Translations under genes and position numbers: made by a program
Notes under the pieces: model-generated
What the model was told of the DNA's origin: nothing
What the model saw: only the letters and a program-made list of their open reading frames with translations
Databases searched by the model: none
From: Bacillota bacterium
Lineage (GTDB): Bacteria; Bacillota; Clostridia; Christensenellales; SZUA-584
Length of the DNA: 33,464 nucleotides
NCBI GenBank assembly: GCA_023408075.1
Contig: JAEYKW010000012.1
Location: 1 to 33,464, forward strand
Direction of reading: 5' to 3'
Shown: in pieces, positions 15,916-23,516 of the stretch
Numbering within the stretch: position 1 is the stretch's first letter
How the letters are laid out: the number at the start of each line of letters is the position of its first letter

Positions 15916-16686
15916 TTACCTGCTGAGCTTGCGGTGCAGCCTTTCTATCACGGCCACATGCTCGGGGCTGAATTTATCGCCTTCCAGCTTAATGAGCGAA
16001 ATGGCTTCTCCAATGCTTCGCGCGGGGCGGTATGGCCTGAAAGACGTAATCGCGTCCAGCACATCGGCAATCATCGTGATTTTGGCAAGTGGGTGAATCT
16101 CGGCTGATTTGAGCCCGTACGGGTAGCCGCTGCCGTCCAGCCGTTCGTGATGCTGCATGATCACCGCCATGCAGTCGCTGTTAAGGCCGCAGCCTGCCAC
16201 CAGGCTCATTCCAAGCTCGCTGTGTTTTTTAACGAGGTTCATTTCCGCTTCGCTCAGGGACGTGTTTTTTTGTATGATCGTCATAGGAACCAGCAGCTTG
16301 CCGACGTCGTGCAGCAGGCCGCCGAGCGTTAAATTGTACAGTGAATTTCTGTCCAGATTCATCTCGACCGCGATCATGACAGAGATAAGCGCCACATTGA
16401 CCGAATGCTCGTAAACCCATCCGTACCGCGTATGAAGAGAATTAAGAATCTGCCGCCACGCTTTTCCGTGCGAATCCGCAAATATCTGCCACAGCACCTC
16501 GGTTGGATAACTGAATATATCCGGCCCGGCAGGGGGGAGGTCGGTAAATATTTGGCCTTCGCCGATATCGTGGGGAGGCAGTTTGGCAATGTTGTTGCCG
16601 ATGAGTTGTATTTGCTCGAATGCCCAAACCCCTTTTTGTTCCCCGTTTTTTTTGCTCTGATCATGGCCGCTTTTTCTCGTGCGCAC
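15916..16686 (-). CDS. HD-GYP domain c-di-GMP phosphodiesterase, paralogue 3
   Basis: This 256-residue protein lacks the YTDKN/YSDRT N-terminal motif of the other two copies and instead has a short basic start followed by a loosely related segment. The HD-GYP domain (about 65-256) keeps His94 in YEHSVNVAL, His126-Asp127 in LLHDVGK, KKHSELG and HHERLDGSGYP (179-189). I place the start at GTG 16686, where the ribosome binding site is weak (AAAAGTGAG). An alternative GTG at 16700 lies in another frame. The leader box and promoter shared with the other paralogues lie just upstream, so the truncated N-terminus is genuine and not an annotation slip. Confidence 0.87.
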   Translation of the reverse strand: MRTRKSGHDQSKKNGEQKGVWAFEQIQLIGNNIAKLPPHDIGEGQIFTDLPPAGPDIFSYPTEVLWQIFADSHGKAWRQILNSLHTRYGWVYEHSVNVALISVMIAVEMNLDRNSLYNLTLGGLLHDVGKLLVPMTIIQKNTSLSEAEMNLVKKHSELGMSLVAGCGLNSDCMAVIMQHHERLDGSGYPYGLKSAEIHPLAKITMIADVLDAITSFRPYRPARSIGEAISLIKLEGDKFSPEHVAVIERLHRKLSR

Positions 16687-16708
16687 TTTAAAAGTCTCAC
16701 TTTTTGCG

Positions 16709-16773
16709 AATTTGTGTGATTAACAGGTAAACATTATATGAAAAATTATATAGTAAAAATAACAGCCGTACAA
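16709..16773 (-). promoter_or_regulatory. Promoter and leader box of HD-GYP paralogue 3
   Basis: On the minus strand TTGTAC (16768-16773), 17 bases, TATAAT (16745-16750). A second TATAAT follows 5 bases downstream. The leader box CTGTTAATCACACAAATT lies at 16709-16726. Confidence 0.7.
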
Positions 16774-16867
16774 GTGAAAAAGCTCCCCATAACGCGGATA
16801 TGTCATGAAAACGGGTTTTATTGTCATAATAAAATGCGGCCGTGAAAGGGCAGGCATCAGTGCCCCG

Positions 16868-16898
16868 AAATAAAACAGCAGAGACACTGCGTCTCTGC
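16868..16898 (-). terminator. Terminator of the dnaX-ybaB-recR-yaaL operon
   Basis: On the minus strand GCAGAGAC, loop GCAGT, GTCTCTGC (16878-16898) is followed by TGTTTTATTT. It lies just after the yaaL stop at 16913. Confidence 0.85.
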
Positions 16899-16912
16899 CG
16901 GAAGCTGGTTGG

Positions 16913-17101
16913 TTACAGCGCTTCTTGATGCATCTCTCGGGCTTTTTTAAGCATGTATACGTATCTCTTTTTGGCCGCTTCCATATCGTATATTGCGAAA
17001 TCGACAAGGTCGGGGTCCGCCACATTGTCAAAATAGTTTTGAGCCGCCTGCCAGATGGCATAGGCCCGCTTCACGTCATTGGTGTACTCGTTCAGTTCCA
17101 T
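16913..17101 (-). CDS. yaaL: YaaL-like DUF2508 family protein
   Basis: This 62-residue acidic helical protein (MELNEYTNDVKRAYAIWQAA...) has the segment DPDLVDFAIYDMEAAKKRYVYMLKKAR, the conserved pattern of DUF2508. In Bacillus and many Clostridia yaaL lies directly after recR, as here. No function is established. Start is ATG 17101 with AGGAGG upstream. An in-frame codon at 17146 would add 15 residues without a ribosome binding site. It is the last gene of the operon before the terminator. Confidence 0.8.
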   Translation of the reverse strand: MELNEYTNDVKRAYAIWQAAQNYFDNVADPDLVDFAIYDMEAAKKRYVYMLKKAREMHQEAL

Positions 17102-17164
17102 ACCGCATCCTCCTAAATTAAGGTTGATGCTGTGTATTATCGCCAATTGTCACCGTTTGTATAC

Positions 17165-17770
17165 CTAGTACAGTGTACGTCCTTCGATGGCGCGCGAAAG
17201 CGTCACCTCATCCGTGTACTCAAGATCAGCCCCCACGGGTACGCCGTGCGCGATGCGGGTGATTTTGGATACAAGCGGGCGTATGGTCTTCGCGATGTAT
17301 GCGGCCGTCGCCGTGCCCTGAACGTCCGGGTTGGTCGCGAGAATCACCTCGGCAACGGTGCCGCCTGCGAGCCGGTCGATAAGCCCCGTGATATTGATAT
17401 CATCCGGGCCGATGCCGTCCATAGGGGAGATCACACCGTGCAGCACATGGTAAACGCCCTTGAATTCGCGCGTTTTTTCAATGGCCAGCACGTCCTTGAT
17501 ATCCGAGACCACACAGACCAGAGAGCCGTCGCGCGCGGGGTCTGCGCAGATACCGCAGAGCGGCTCGCCCTGCTGCATGAGGTTGCCGCAGCTCGGGCAA
17601 TAGACCGCCGCTTTTTTTGCGTAAAACAAGTCCTTGGCAAACTCCTCAACCTCGTTGTCGCTCATATGGATCACGTGAAAGGCGAGACGCTGGGCGGTTT
17701 TCTGGCCGATGCCCGGCAATTTCGCAAACTGGTTAATGAGCCGTGCCACAGGTTCGATAATGCCGCTCAA
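17165..17770 (-). CDS. recR: Recombination mediator protein RecR
   Basis: This is a 201-residue DNA-repair protein that works with RecO (and RecF) to load RecA on gapped DNA. In order: helix-hairpin-helix with KLPGIGQKTAQRLAF (about 17-31), four-cysteine zinc finger (Cys58, Cys61, Cys72, Cys75), Toprim domain with VVSDIKDVLAIEK and HVLHGVISPMDGIGPDDINI, and the C-terminal Walker-like VPVGADLEYTDEVTLSRAI. I choose the TTG at 17770, with GGAGG 11 bases upstream, giving the usual family length and the usual (S)xxIEPVARLI start. ATG 17794 would give 209 residues inside ybaB. Confidence 0.93.
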   Translation of the reverse strand: MSGIIEPVARLINQFAKLPGIGQKTAQRLAFHVIHMSDNEVEEFAKDLFYAKKAAVYCPSCGNLMQQGEPLCGICADPARDGSLVCVVSDIKDVLAIEKTREFKGVYHVLHGVISPMDGIGPDDINITGLIDRLAGGTVAEVILATNPDVQGTATAAYIAKTIRPLVSKITRIAHGVPVGADLEYTDEVTLSRAIEGRTLY

Positions 17771-17771
17771 G

Positions 17772-18116
17772 CTAGAACATGCCTCCGAGATCAATGCCGC
17801 CCGTCACCGCATTGATTTTGTGCTGCATCAGGCTTTCCGCCTTGGAAATCGCTTCGTTGACCGCGGCCATAATCAGGTCTTCGAGCATCTCGATATCGTC
17901 GGGATCGGCCGCCTCGGGTGAAATTTTGATGCTGATGATTTTCTTCGCGCCGTTGGCCTTCACGGTCACTGCGCCGCCGCCCGCCGTGGCTTCCACCTCA
18001 GCCTGCTCGGCTTCGGCTTGTGCCGCCGCCATATCCGCCTGCATTTTCTGCGCTTTGGCAAGCATGGATCCCATATTCATCGCGCCGCCGCCGCCGAAAG
18101 ATTTTCTCTTTGCCAT
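17772..18116 (-). CDS. ybaB: YbaB/EbfC family nucleoid-associated protein
   Basis: This 114-residue DNA-binding protein forms dimers and coats the nucleoid in its relatives. The family pattern is clear: MNMGSMLAKAQKMQADMAAAQ, then VEATAGGGAVTVKANGAKKIISIKISPE and DIEMLEDLIMAAVNEAISKAE. The N-terminal Gly-rich stretch (FGGGGAMNMG) is common in Clostridia. The ATG at 18116 follows AAGGAGG. It sits between dnaX and recR, the standard order, with its stop 1 base before the recR start, suggesting coupling. Confidence 0.93.
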   Translation of the reverse strand: MAKRKSFGGGGAMNMGSMLAKAQKMQADMAAAQAEAEQAEVEATAGGGAVTVKANGAKKIISIKISPEAADPDDIEMLEDLIMAAVNEAISKAESLMQHKINAVTGGIDLGGMF

Positions 18117-18126
18117 AGAAGCCTCC

Positions 18127-19692
18127 TTATATTTCTTCGATTTTATCTCCAAACATCGCAAGTATGTCCGTATTGTTTGTTTTCGAACCGTGATCTTTTT
18201 CCACAATGATGCTGACGTTCATCGTCTTGCCCGCCGTTTTTTCTATCGCTTCGCCGAGCGCTTTGGCGGCGGCAGCATGCTTTAAAAAATCGGCAGCCAC
18301 TTCCGCATGGGAGCCGAACGTGATTTCGAGCGTGTCGGCACCGCGGTATGCCGCCTTCACCGCTTTGGCCGCGTGTGGGTAAGCAAAGTACGCGTCTGCC
18401 TTCAGCGCGTCCAGCAGCTTATACCAAAGCTCCTGCGCATCACCGGTTTCCGGCTGACCGGATGCCGACGGGACGGCTTTGGGCGTTTTGGGGGCTGCCT
18501 TGACGGGTTTCTCCGCCGTTGGGGCTGCCTGCTTTGCGGTCTGCTCGGGCGCTGCGGAAAACGGACGCTGCTCGAGCGCCGCAAGCCGCGCTTCGAGCTT
18601 TTCGATGCGCGCTTTATCGGGCGAAGCCGGGTCGTCTTCGGGGGCCATCAGCGCCATCACCGCTGTTTCAAGCACGATGTCCGCGCGCAGGTTCTGGCGC
18701 ATTTCGTATTCTTTTTGAATCAGTATATTGAGCGCACGGACGCACGCGTTTTTCCCGAAGCGTTTGGCCGCTTCTTCAAGACCGCTGTCATCCGTATCTC
18801 CTGCGCCCACGGCGAGCCACATCATTTTGCGGAACGCCTCCGAGAGGTCTTTGATCAGCGCGCGCGTGTCGGCACCGGCACTGAGCAGCGCGGACAGCTG
18901 TTCAAGCGCGTTTTTCTCGTCGTAAGCCGTGATGCTGCGAATCAGTGCCAATAACTGCTGCGTGCCGCCGCTGCCGAGCGCAGCCGTCACGCTTTGGCGC
19001 GTGACCGCGCCCGAGGATGCGCACTGGTCGAGTATGGAGAGCGCGTCGCGAAGGCCGCCCTCCGCTGCCTGCGCAATCATCTGTAGCGCTTCGGGCTCAT
19101 ACTCGTAGTTTTCGCCTGCGGCGACTTCAGCGAGCCGGGCCGTGATGTCGAGCGGCGATATGCGCTTAAAGTCAAAACGCTGGCAGCGCGAGAGTATCGT
19201 GGCGGGCAGCTTGTGCGGCTCGGTAGTGGCAAGTATGAATATCACATGCGCGGGCGGTTCTTCGAGCGTTTTCAATAAAGCATTAAACGCGCCCTTTGAA
19301 AGCATATGCACTTCGTCGATAATATAGACTTTGTAGCGGCAGACGGCGGGCAGCAGGTTCACGCGGTCGCGAATTTCGCGTACACTGTCCACACCGTTGT
19401 TGGACGCCGCGTCGATTTCCACGATGTCCACCGGGTTTTCCGCCGATGTTTCGGCGCAGACGACACATTGACCGCAGGGTTCGCTGCCTTGCGGCGATGT
19501 GCAGTTGACGGCGCGCGCGAATATTTTGGCAAGGCTCGTTTTGCCTGTACCCCGAGGGCCCGAAAACAGATAAGCATGCGCAATGCGCCCCGATTCAATC
19601 TGTCCCGCGAGCACCTTTGTAATATGGTCCTGCCCCGAAACCTCGGCAAACCGTGCGGGCCGCCAGGTTCGGTACAAAGCCCTGTACGCCAT
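18127..19692 (-). CDS. dnaX: DNA polymerase III subunit gamma/tau
   Basis: This 521-residue clamp-loader ATPase has AAA+ Walker A GPRGTGKT (45-52), zinc-binding cysteines (Cys64, Cys73, Cys76, Cys79), Walker B DEVH (126-129), the SRC motif in LSRCQRF, and DNA pol III gamma/tau domain III. An Ala/Pro/Lys-rich linker (about 380-430) precedes a C-terminal domain (about 435-521), which in the family contacts the polymerase and helicase. Length is normal for a tau-type product. The ATG at 19692 has AGGAGG upstream. It is the first gene of the dnaX-ybaB-recR-yaaL operon. Confidence 0.96.
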   Translation of the reverse strand: MAYRALYRTWRPARFAEVSGQDHITKVLAGQIESGRIAHAYLFSGPRGTGKTSLAKIFARAVNCTSPQGSEPCGQCVVCAETSAENPVDIVEIDAASNNGVDSVREIRDRVNLLPAVCRYKVYIIDEVHMLSKGAFNALLKTLEEPPAHVIFILATTEPHKLPATILSRCQRFDFKRISPLDITARLAEVAAGENYEYEPEALQMIAQAAEGGLRDALSILDQCASSGAVTRQSVTAALGSGGTQQLLALIRSITAYDEKNALEQLSALLSAGADTRALIKDLSEAFRKMMWLAVGAGDTDDSGLEEAAKRFGKNACVRALNILIQKEYEMRQNLRADIVLETAVMALMAPEDDPASPDKARIEKLEARLAALEQRPFSAAPEQTAKQAAPTAEKPVKAAPKTPKAVPSASGQPETGDAQELWYKLLDALKADAYFAYPHAAKAVKAAYRGADTLEITFGSHAEVAADFLKHAAAAKALGEAIEKTAGKTMNVSIIVEKDHGSKTNNTDILAMFGDKIEEI

Positions 19693-19728
19693 TTTTTCCT
19701 CCTGTGCGCACAAAAAAAGCGCGTTTTC

Positions 19729-19758
19729 AATATACCATTTTGCGCCCCGTTTTGTCTA
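19729..19758 (-). promoter_or_regulatory. Predicted promoter of the dnaX operon
   Basis: On the minus strand TAGACA (19753-19758), 18 bases, TATATT (19729-19734), giving a leader of about 30 bases. No SRP RNA or tRNA gene, often found ahead of dnaX, is seen. Confidence 0.55.
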
Positions 19759-19861
19759 TATAACCCGATACAGAGCGAAAACAGGCACTTCCCTATACGG
19801 TGCTTTTCTGATATTCTAATCGCATAGGATTGGCTCAATTGTAAACATTCAGTGTCAAAGG

Positions 19862-19890
19862 TGTTGCCAATTTAACATTTGTGTTATAAT
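19862..19890 (+). promoter_or_regulatory. Predicted promoter of the rodA-like gene
   Basis: TGTTGC (19862-19867), 17 bases, consensus TATAAT (19885-19890). The -35 is weak. It is placed 40 bases before the TTG start. Confidence 0.5.
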
Positions 19891-19930
19891 TGAAACAGAT
19901 TTGTAAAGACTGCTTGAGGGGTAGCGTGCG

Positions 19931-21112
19931 TTGAAGCTCAAATTCATTGATCCGAGAATGTTCAAGTTCATAGACTGGCTGCTGTTCGCCAACATTATCG
20001 TGCTGATTCTGTTCAGCTTTATTGCGATCGCGTCTGCCGAATCCGACCCGCTGACCGAAAACGTGGGCTCTTTGAGCGCGGCCATTGCCCAGCTTGACCC
20101 GGCTCATGCGCTGCAGCAGCTGGCGTGGTTTGGCGTGGCATTGCTGGCGATGTTTATCGTGCTGCTGCCCGATTACCATGCCATTGAAGAATATTACAGA
20201 TGGATTTATATCGTTATCATCGGCCTGCTGATTGCGGTCAGACTGTTTGGCGCTGAGATCAACGGGACGTCGGGTTGGTTCCGTATCGGCACGTCAGGCT
20301 TTCAGCCGAGCGAGGTCGGTAAAATCGGCATGATCATCGTGATGGCGCATATGATATCCAAAAGAACGCAAGGGCGTGACGGCGGTATCCGGAAAATCAA
20401 AGATGTCGCACCGCTGCTGGGCGTATTCATCGTACCTTTTGGGCTTATCATGAGCCAGCCCGACTGGGGGACAGCATTCGTGTATGCGTTCACGTTCTTT
20501 TCCATGTTGTTTATTGCAAAGACAAGCTTAAAGCTGCTGGGCGGAATGCTTGCATGTGTGGGTGTGGCGCTGCCGATTGGGTGGCTCGTGATGGCAGACT
20601 GGCAGAAAAACAGGATTTACTCGTTTCTAGGGATTGCAACGCCTGATATGACGAAACAGCAAATCGAAGATATGGGTATGCAGTCAAAGCAAGCCAGAAT
20701 TGCAGTCGGGTCCGGCCAGGTAGCCGGTAAAGGATTGTTTTCCATGGGCGGCGAAAGCAAGCTTTCGAATATCCCCGAAAAGCATACCGACTTTATATTT
20801 GCGTCCACCGCCGAGGCGATCGGCTTTATCGGCATGATGGTGATGATTCTGCTCTATTTTCTGTTGATTTTCCGCACGTTGTATCTTGCGGCCAAAGCGA
20901 AGGATGATTTCGGTACGCTGATTATCGTGGGTGTGGCGGCGATGACGCTGTTCCATATTTTCGAGAATATCGGCATGAACATCGGCGTGATGCCGATCAC
21001 GGGCATTCCGCTGCCGTTTATGAGCTACGGGGGCTCGAACCTGTTAACCAACATGATTGCGTTCGGGCTCGTGATCAACGTGAGTATGCGACGACACCGA
21101 TGGAGCTTTTAG
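19931..21112 (+). CDS. rodA: SEDS-family peptidoglycan glycosyltransferase (RodA/FtsW type)
   Basis: This 393-residue polytopic protein, about ten helices, polymerises lipid II into glycan strands together with a class B penicillin-binding protein. Family marks are NGTSGWFRIGTSGFQPSEVGKIGMI, SQPDWGTAF with the essential Asp of the (Q)PDxGTA motif, the long extracytoplasmic loop ending PEKHTDFIFASTAEAIGF, and GIPLPFMSYGGSNLLTNMIAFGL. It reads as RodA more than FtsW, but paralogues (FtsW, SpoVE) are hard to separate and its penicillin-binding partner is not in the window. Start is TTG 19931 with GAGGGG 11 bases upstream. No ATG fits earlier. Confidence 0.88.
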   Translation: MKLKFIDPRMFKFIDWLLFANIIVLILFSFIAIASAESDPLTENVGSLSAAIAQLDPAHALQQLAWFGVALLAMFIVLLPDYHAIEEYYRWIYIVIIGLLIAVRLFGAEINGTSGWFRIGTSGFQPSEVGKIGMIIVMAHMISKRTQGRDGGIRKIKDVAPLLGVFIVPFGLIMSQPDWGTAFVYAFTFFSMLFIAKTSLKLLGGMLACVGVALPIGWLVMADWQKNRIYSFLGIATPDMTKQQIEDMGMQSKQARIAVGSGQVAGKGLFSMGGESKLSNIPEKHTDFIFASTAEAIGFIGMMVMILLYFLLIFRTLYLAAKAKDDFGTLIIVGVAAMTLFHIFENIGMNIGVMPITGIPLPFMSYGGSNLLTNMIAFGLVINVSMRRHRWSF

Positions 21113-21119
21113 CGGAAGC

Positions 21120-21140
21120 GCCGATTCATTCGGCCGTTTT
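21120..21140 (+). terminator. Weak terminator-like hairpin after the rodA-like gene
   Basis: GCCGA (21120-21124) and TCGGC (21130-21134) pair around TTCAT, followed by CGTTTT. The stem is short, so termination may be partial. Confidence 0.4.
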
Positions 21141-21276
21141 AACCTTGAAATAGCGCCACTGATACTGCGGTTTTGCTCGTTGCAGAACAAAGAAGCCTCT
21201 CGCTAATCCGTCATTTCTTATTGCTGAGGAGAAGGCAACGAATGAAGCGACAAGACTAAGCTATTCCAACAAACAC

Positions 21277-21354
21277 CTCATCAGCCGCCTGTCGGCAACA
21301 GTTTCACCTTAAAGGGGAAGCCACAAAACTTCTTTGTGTGTGCCGACTGATGAG
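21277..21354. repeat. Palindromic intergenic element (MITE/REP-like)
   Basis: CTCATCAG (21277-21284), a 7-base interruption and TCGGCA face TGCCGA-CTGATGAG (21341-21354), a 14-pair closing stem. Two inner hairpins can form: TTCACCTT/AAGGGGAA-like near 21303-21319 and CACAAA/TTTGTG near 21322-21338. A three-way folded unit of about 78 bases that starts CTCATCAG and ends CTGATGAG is typical of repeated elements in clostridial intergenic DNA. The remainder of 21141-21483 shows no gene. Confidence 0.55.
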
Positions 21355-21483
21355 CCTGTCTCAAGGGTGATGCCGATAATGGTTTTGCCATATGCCCCCG
21401 GACGTGGGATCATTATTCTAATTCCGCATTACAGTTTAATATAAATCATGATTACCGATAATCAAGAGGGCATGGAGGATAAT

Positions 21484-22317
21484 ATGCTTTTAGGTCAAAG
21501 CGTGATTGAACTGATTCAAAAGAGAACGTCTGTGAGAACTTATGACCCGAAGCCCGTGGAGCCGGAGAAGCTTCAGGAGCTTACGGGCTACTTTGCAGAG
21601 GCCGCTCAAAACCCGTTCGGTGCCAAGGTGCGGTTCGACATTGTGGAAGGCGGGTCCGGCAAGCTGGGGACTTATGGCTTCATCAAAGGCGTGAAAACGT
21701 TTGTCGCGGGCTGTGTGAAGAAGGGCAGCCGCGACATCGAAGGCTTCGGGTACGCGTTTGAGAAGGCGGTGCTGTTTGCCACGGCACAGGGCTTTGGCAC
21801 CTGCTGGCTCGGCGGCACATTCAAGCGTGCGTCGTTCATGGCGCTCGTGAAGCCGGACAACGAATATATGCCTGCCATATCGCCGGTTGGCTATGCGGCG
21901 GAAAAGAAAACGCTGACCGAAAAAATGGTGGCGGCGGGCGCAGGCGCAAGAAAACGCAAGCGCTTCGGAGAAATTTTCTTTGACGGCAGCGTGAAAACCC
22001 CGCTTTTTTTAGACGAAGGGCCGCTCAAAGCATGCCTTGAAATGGTGCGTATCGGCCCGTCCGCATCCAACAAGCAGCCGTGGCGCATGATTCGCAGCGG
22101 CAGCGCGCTGCACTTTTATCTCGCAGCCGATAAGATGTACGCAGGCAATACGCTTTACGGTTTTTGCATGCAGCGCATTGACATGGGCATTGCGGCATGC
22201 CATTTTGAGCTGGCGGCCAAAGACCTGGGATTGCCCGGCAGTATTGCGTTTGCAGAGCCGTCTCTGCCCGAAGAGGCCCGGCCCGACAACTGGATTTACA
22301 GCTTTTCGTGGCAATGA
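21484..22317 (+). CDS. Putative nitroreductase (TM1586-type family)
   Basis: This 277-residue protein is an FMN-dependent nitroreductase-fold enzyme made of two similar halves: SVIELIQKRTSVRTYDPKPV and NPFGAKVRFD in the first, EMVRIGPSASNKQPWRMI and GIAACHFELAAKDLG in the second. The conserved GTCWLGGTFKR segment fits the family. Its substrate cannot be predicted. I choose ATG 21484, 5 bases after GGAGG. ATG 21472 and 21448 lie upstream without good sites. It ends 1 base before the stop of the convergent DUF4363 gene, with no terminator between. Confidence 0.8.
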   Translation: MLLGQSVIELIQKRTSVRTYDPKPVEPEKLQELTGYFAEAAQNPFGAKVRFDIVEGGSGKLGTYGFIKGVKTFVAGCVKKGSRDIEGFGYAFEKAVLFATAQGFGTCWLGGTFKRASFMALVKPDNEYMPAISPVGYAAEKKTLTEKMVAAGAGARKRKRFGEIFFDGSVKTPLFLDEGPLKACLEMVRIGPSASNKQPWRMIRSGSALHFYLAADKMYAGNTLYGFCMQRIDMGIAACHFELAAKDLGLPGSIAFAEPSLPEEARPDNWIYSFSWQ

Positions 22318-22318
22318 T

Positions 22319-22699
22319 TCAGAATACGTTTTCAAATTTAATGCTGTCGATCTCGTGAATATGGTTGATATAATACAGAGTCTCCGCCGCTTCGGCGAGC
22401 GCTTCGGGCTTGTTGCCCTGCCCGCACATTTCCGTTAAGCGGGCAGAGCTGGCCGATATCAAATCCACTTCTTCATGCTTGAAAAGCGTCTCGTAGAGGC
22501 TCTTTTCTTTTTCCCAGTTTTCGCTGAACGTTTGAGAAGCCGCGAGCGCCTGCTCAAAATCGTCAGTTTGCAGCGCGTCGAAAACGCGGTTCAAATCGTT
22601 TGACAGGTCTTCTGTGGCTTTGGTCACATAAATGTGCTGCCAGACCGAGCCGCCGATGATGAGTACAAGAAGGACGCAGATCGTGATCTTTTTAGCCAT
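22319..22699 (-). CDS. DUF4363 family membrane-anchored protein
   Basis: This 126-residue protein has an N-terminal hydrophobic anchor (MAKKITICVLLVLIIGGSVWQHIYV) and an extracytoplasmic helical domain rich in Glu/Ala. The pattern LSNDLNRVFDALQTDDFEQALAASQTFSENWEKEKSLYETLFKHEEVDLI is the DUF4363 signature, read here in short parts. In Clostridia and bacilli this family is found next to a DUF421/YetF gene, as here. The ATG at 22699 lies within the end of the DUF421 gene (8-base overlap), so translation is coupled. Function unknown. A link to spore or envelope stress is only by analogy. Confidence 0.8.
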   Translation of the reverse strand: MAKKITICVLLVLIIGGSVWQHIYVTKATEDLSNDLNRVFDALQTDDFEQALAASQTFSENWEKEKSLYETLFKHEEVDLISASSARLTEMCGQGNKPEALAEAAETLYYINHIHEIDSIKFENVF

Positions 22700-23396
22700 T
22701 TGGCAGACTTCCCGTTGACTGATGGCCATGGTAATCCTGAAAAAGCACGCTGCCCGTTTCGTCGGCCATCGCTAAAAATACGTCGCTGACACGCTTGAAC
22801 TTATGCGTCTTTAATATGTGCTCGAGCTGGCTCACTGTGAAACCGAGGCGCTGCAGATTATCCGGCTTTAGCTTGCCGTCGAGTATCACGTCGTAGCAAA
22901 AGCCGGGGTTTTGCGGAGCCATATTCATATCCTCCGGTGTGAGCGTGCGCTTCTCGGGCTTGAGCATCACGCTGAGCTCTCCGTTTGTTTCGAGCACGGC
23001 GTAATGCACGTCGCCGATGTTCATCACATTTTTGTTGCGCAGCTGCTCCAAAAGGTCGTTCAAATTGTAGCTTTGCTTTTTAAGCTCCTCGCGGCGGATA
23101 ATGCCCTTATGAATCACGATGCTCGGCTTGCCCGAAAAAAAGGCGCGTGCCTTGTCGCTCTTGACCGAGATGAACGCAATCAGGTTGTGCAGCACAAGCA
23201 GCACCACGACGGGCACAATACCGTAGGTGATGGGAACGCCGGGGCCGTCCATCGGTGTGGCGGCCACCTCCGCGATCATGACCGCAATAATCAGCTCAAA
23301 AGGCTGCAGCTCACCGGCCTGCCGTTTGCCCATCAGGCGGATGACCAGCATCGCGAAAAAATAGAGTATCGCCGTTTTAAATATCACGTTGAACAT
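22692..23396 (-). CDS. DUF421 (YetF-family) membrane protein
   Basis: This 234-residue protein has three N-terminal helices (about 3-25, 35-52 and 55-80), with the hallmark VIRLMGKRQAGELQPFELIIAVMIAEVAATPM spread across the first two. A cytoplasmic DUF421 domain follows with KPSIVIHKGIIRREELKKQSYNLNDLLEQLRNKNV and DVHYAVLETNGELSVMLK. YetF proteins are linked to spore germination or membrane integrity in bacilli but lack a defined biochemical role. I start at ATG 23396, directly before the first helix. The frame is open to a TTG at 23477, which lies at the promoter. No strong ribosome binding site is seen. Confidence 0.85.
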   Translation of the reverse strand: MFNVIFKTAILYFFAMLVIRLMGKRQAGELQPFELIIAVMIAEVAATPMDGPGVPITYGIVPVVVLLVLHNLIAFISVKSDKARAFFSGKPSIVIHKGIIRREELKKQSYNLNDLLEQLRNKNVMNIGDVHYAVLETNGELSVMLKPEKRTLTPEDMNMAPQNPGFCYDVILDGKLKPDNLQRLGFTVSQLEHILKTHKFKRVSDVFLAMADETGSVLFQDYHGHQSTGSLPNG

Positions 23397-23461
23397 ACCG
23401 ATATTTTCTGCCGCCGCCGCCAAAATATGCGGCGTTAAAACGGCAGATATTGAATTAGGAT

Positions 23462-23491
23462 TTGTTTTTTGTGCCAACTGCCGATATAATA
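23462..23491. promoter_or_regulatory. Overlapping divergent promoters (nth plus, DUF421 minus)
   Basis: Plus strand: TTGTTT (23462-23467), 17 bases, TATAAT (23485-23490), 27 bases before the nth ATG. On the minus strand TATTAT at 23486-23491 uses the same bases and could be the -10 of DUF421. The two RNA polymerases would compete. Confidence 0.55.
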
Positions 23492-23516
23492 ACGAAGAGC
23501 ATCAGGGAGATAAGAA

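Noticed and set aside
19714..19928. SRP RNA or tRNA upstream of dnaX
   Set aside because: I looked for the SRP core and for tRNA arms in this gap and found neither.
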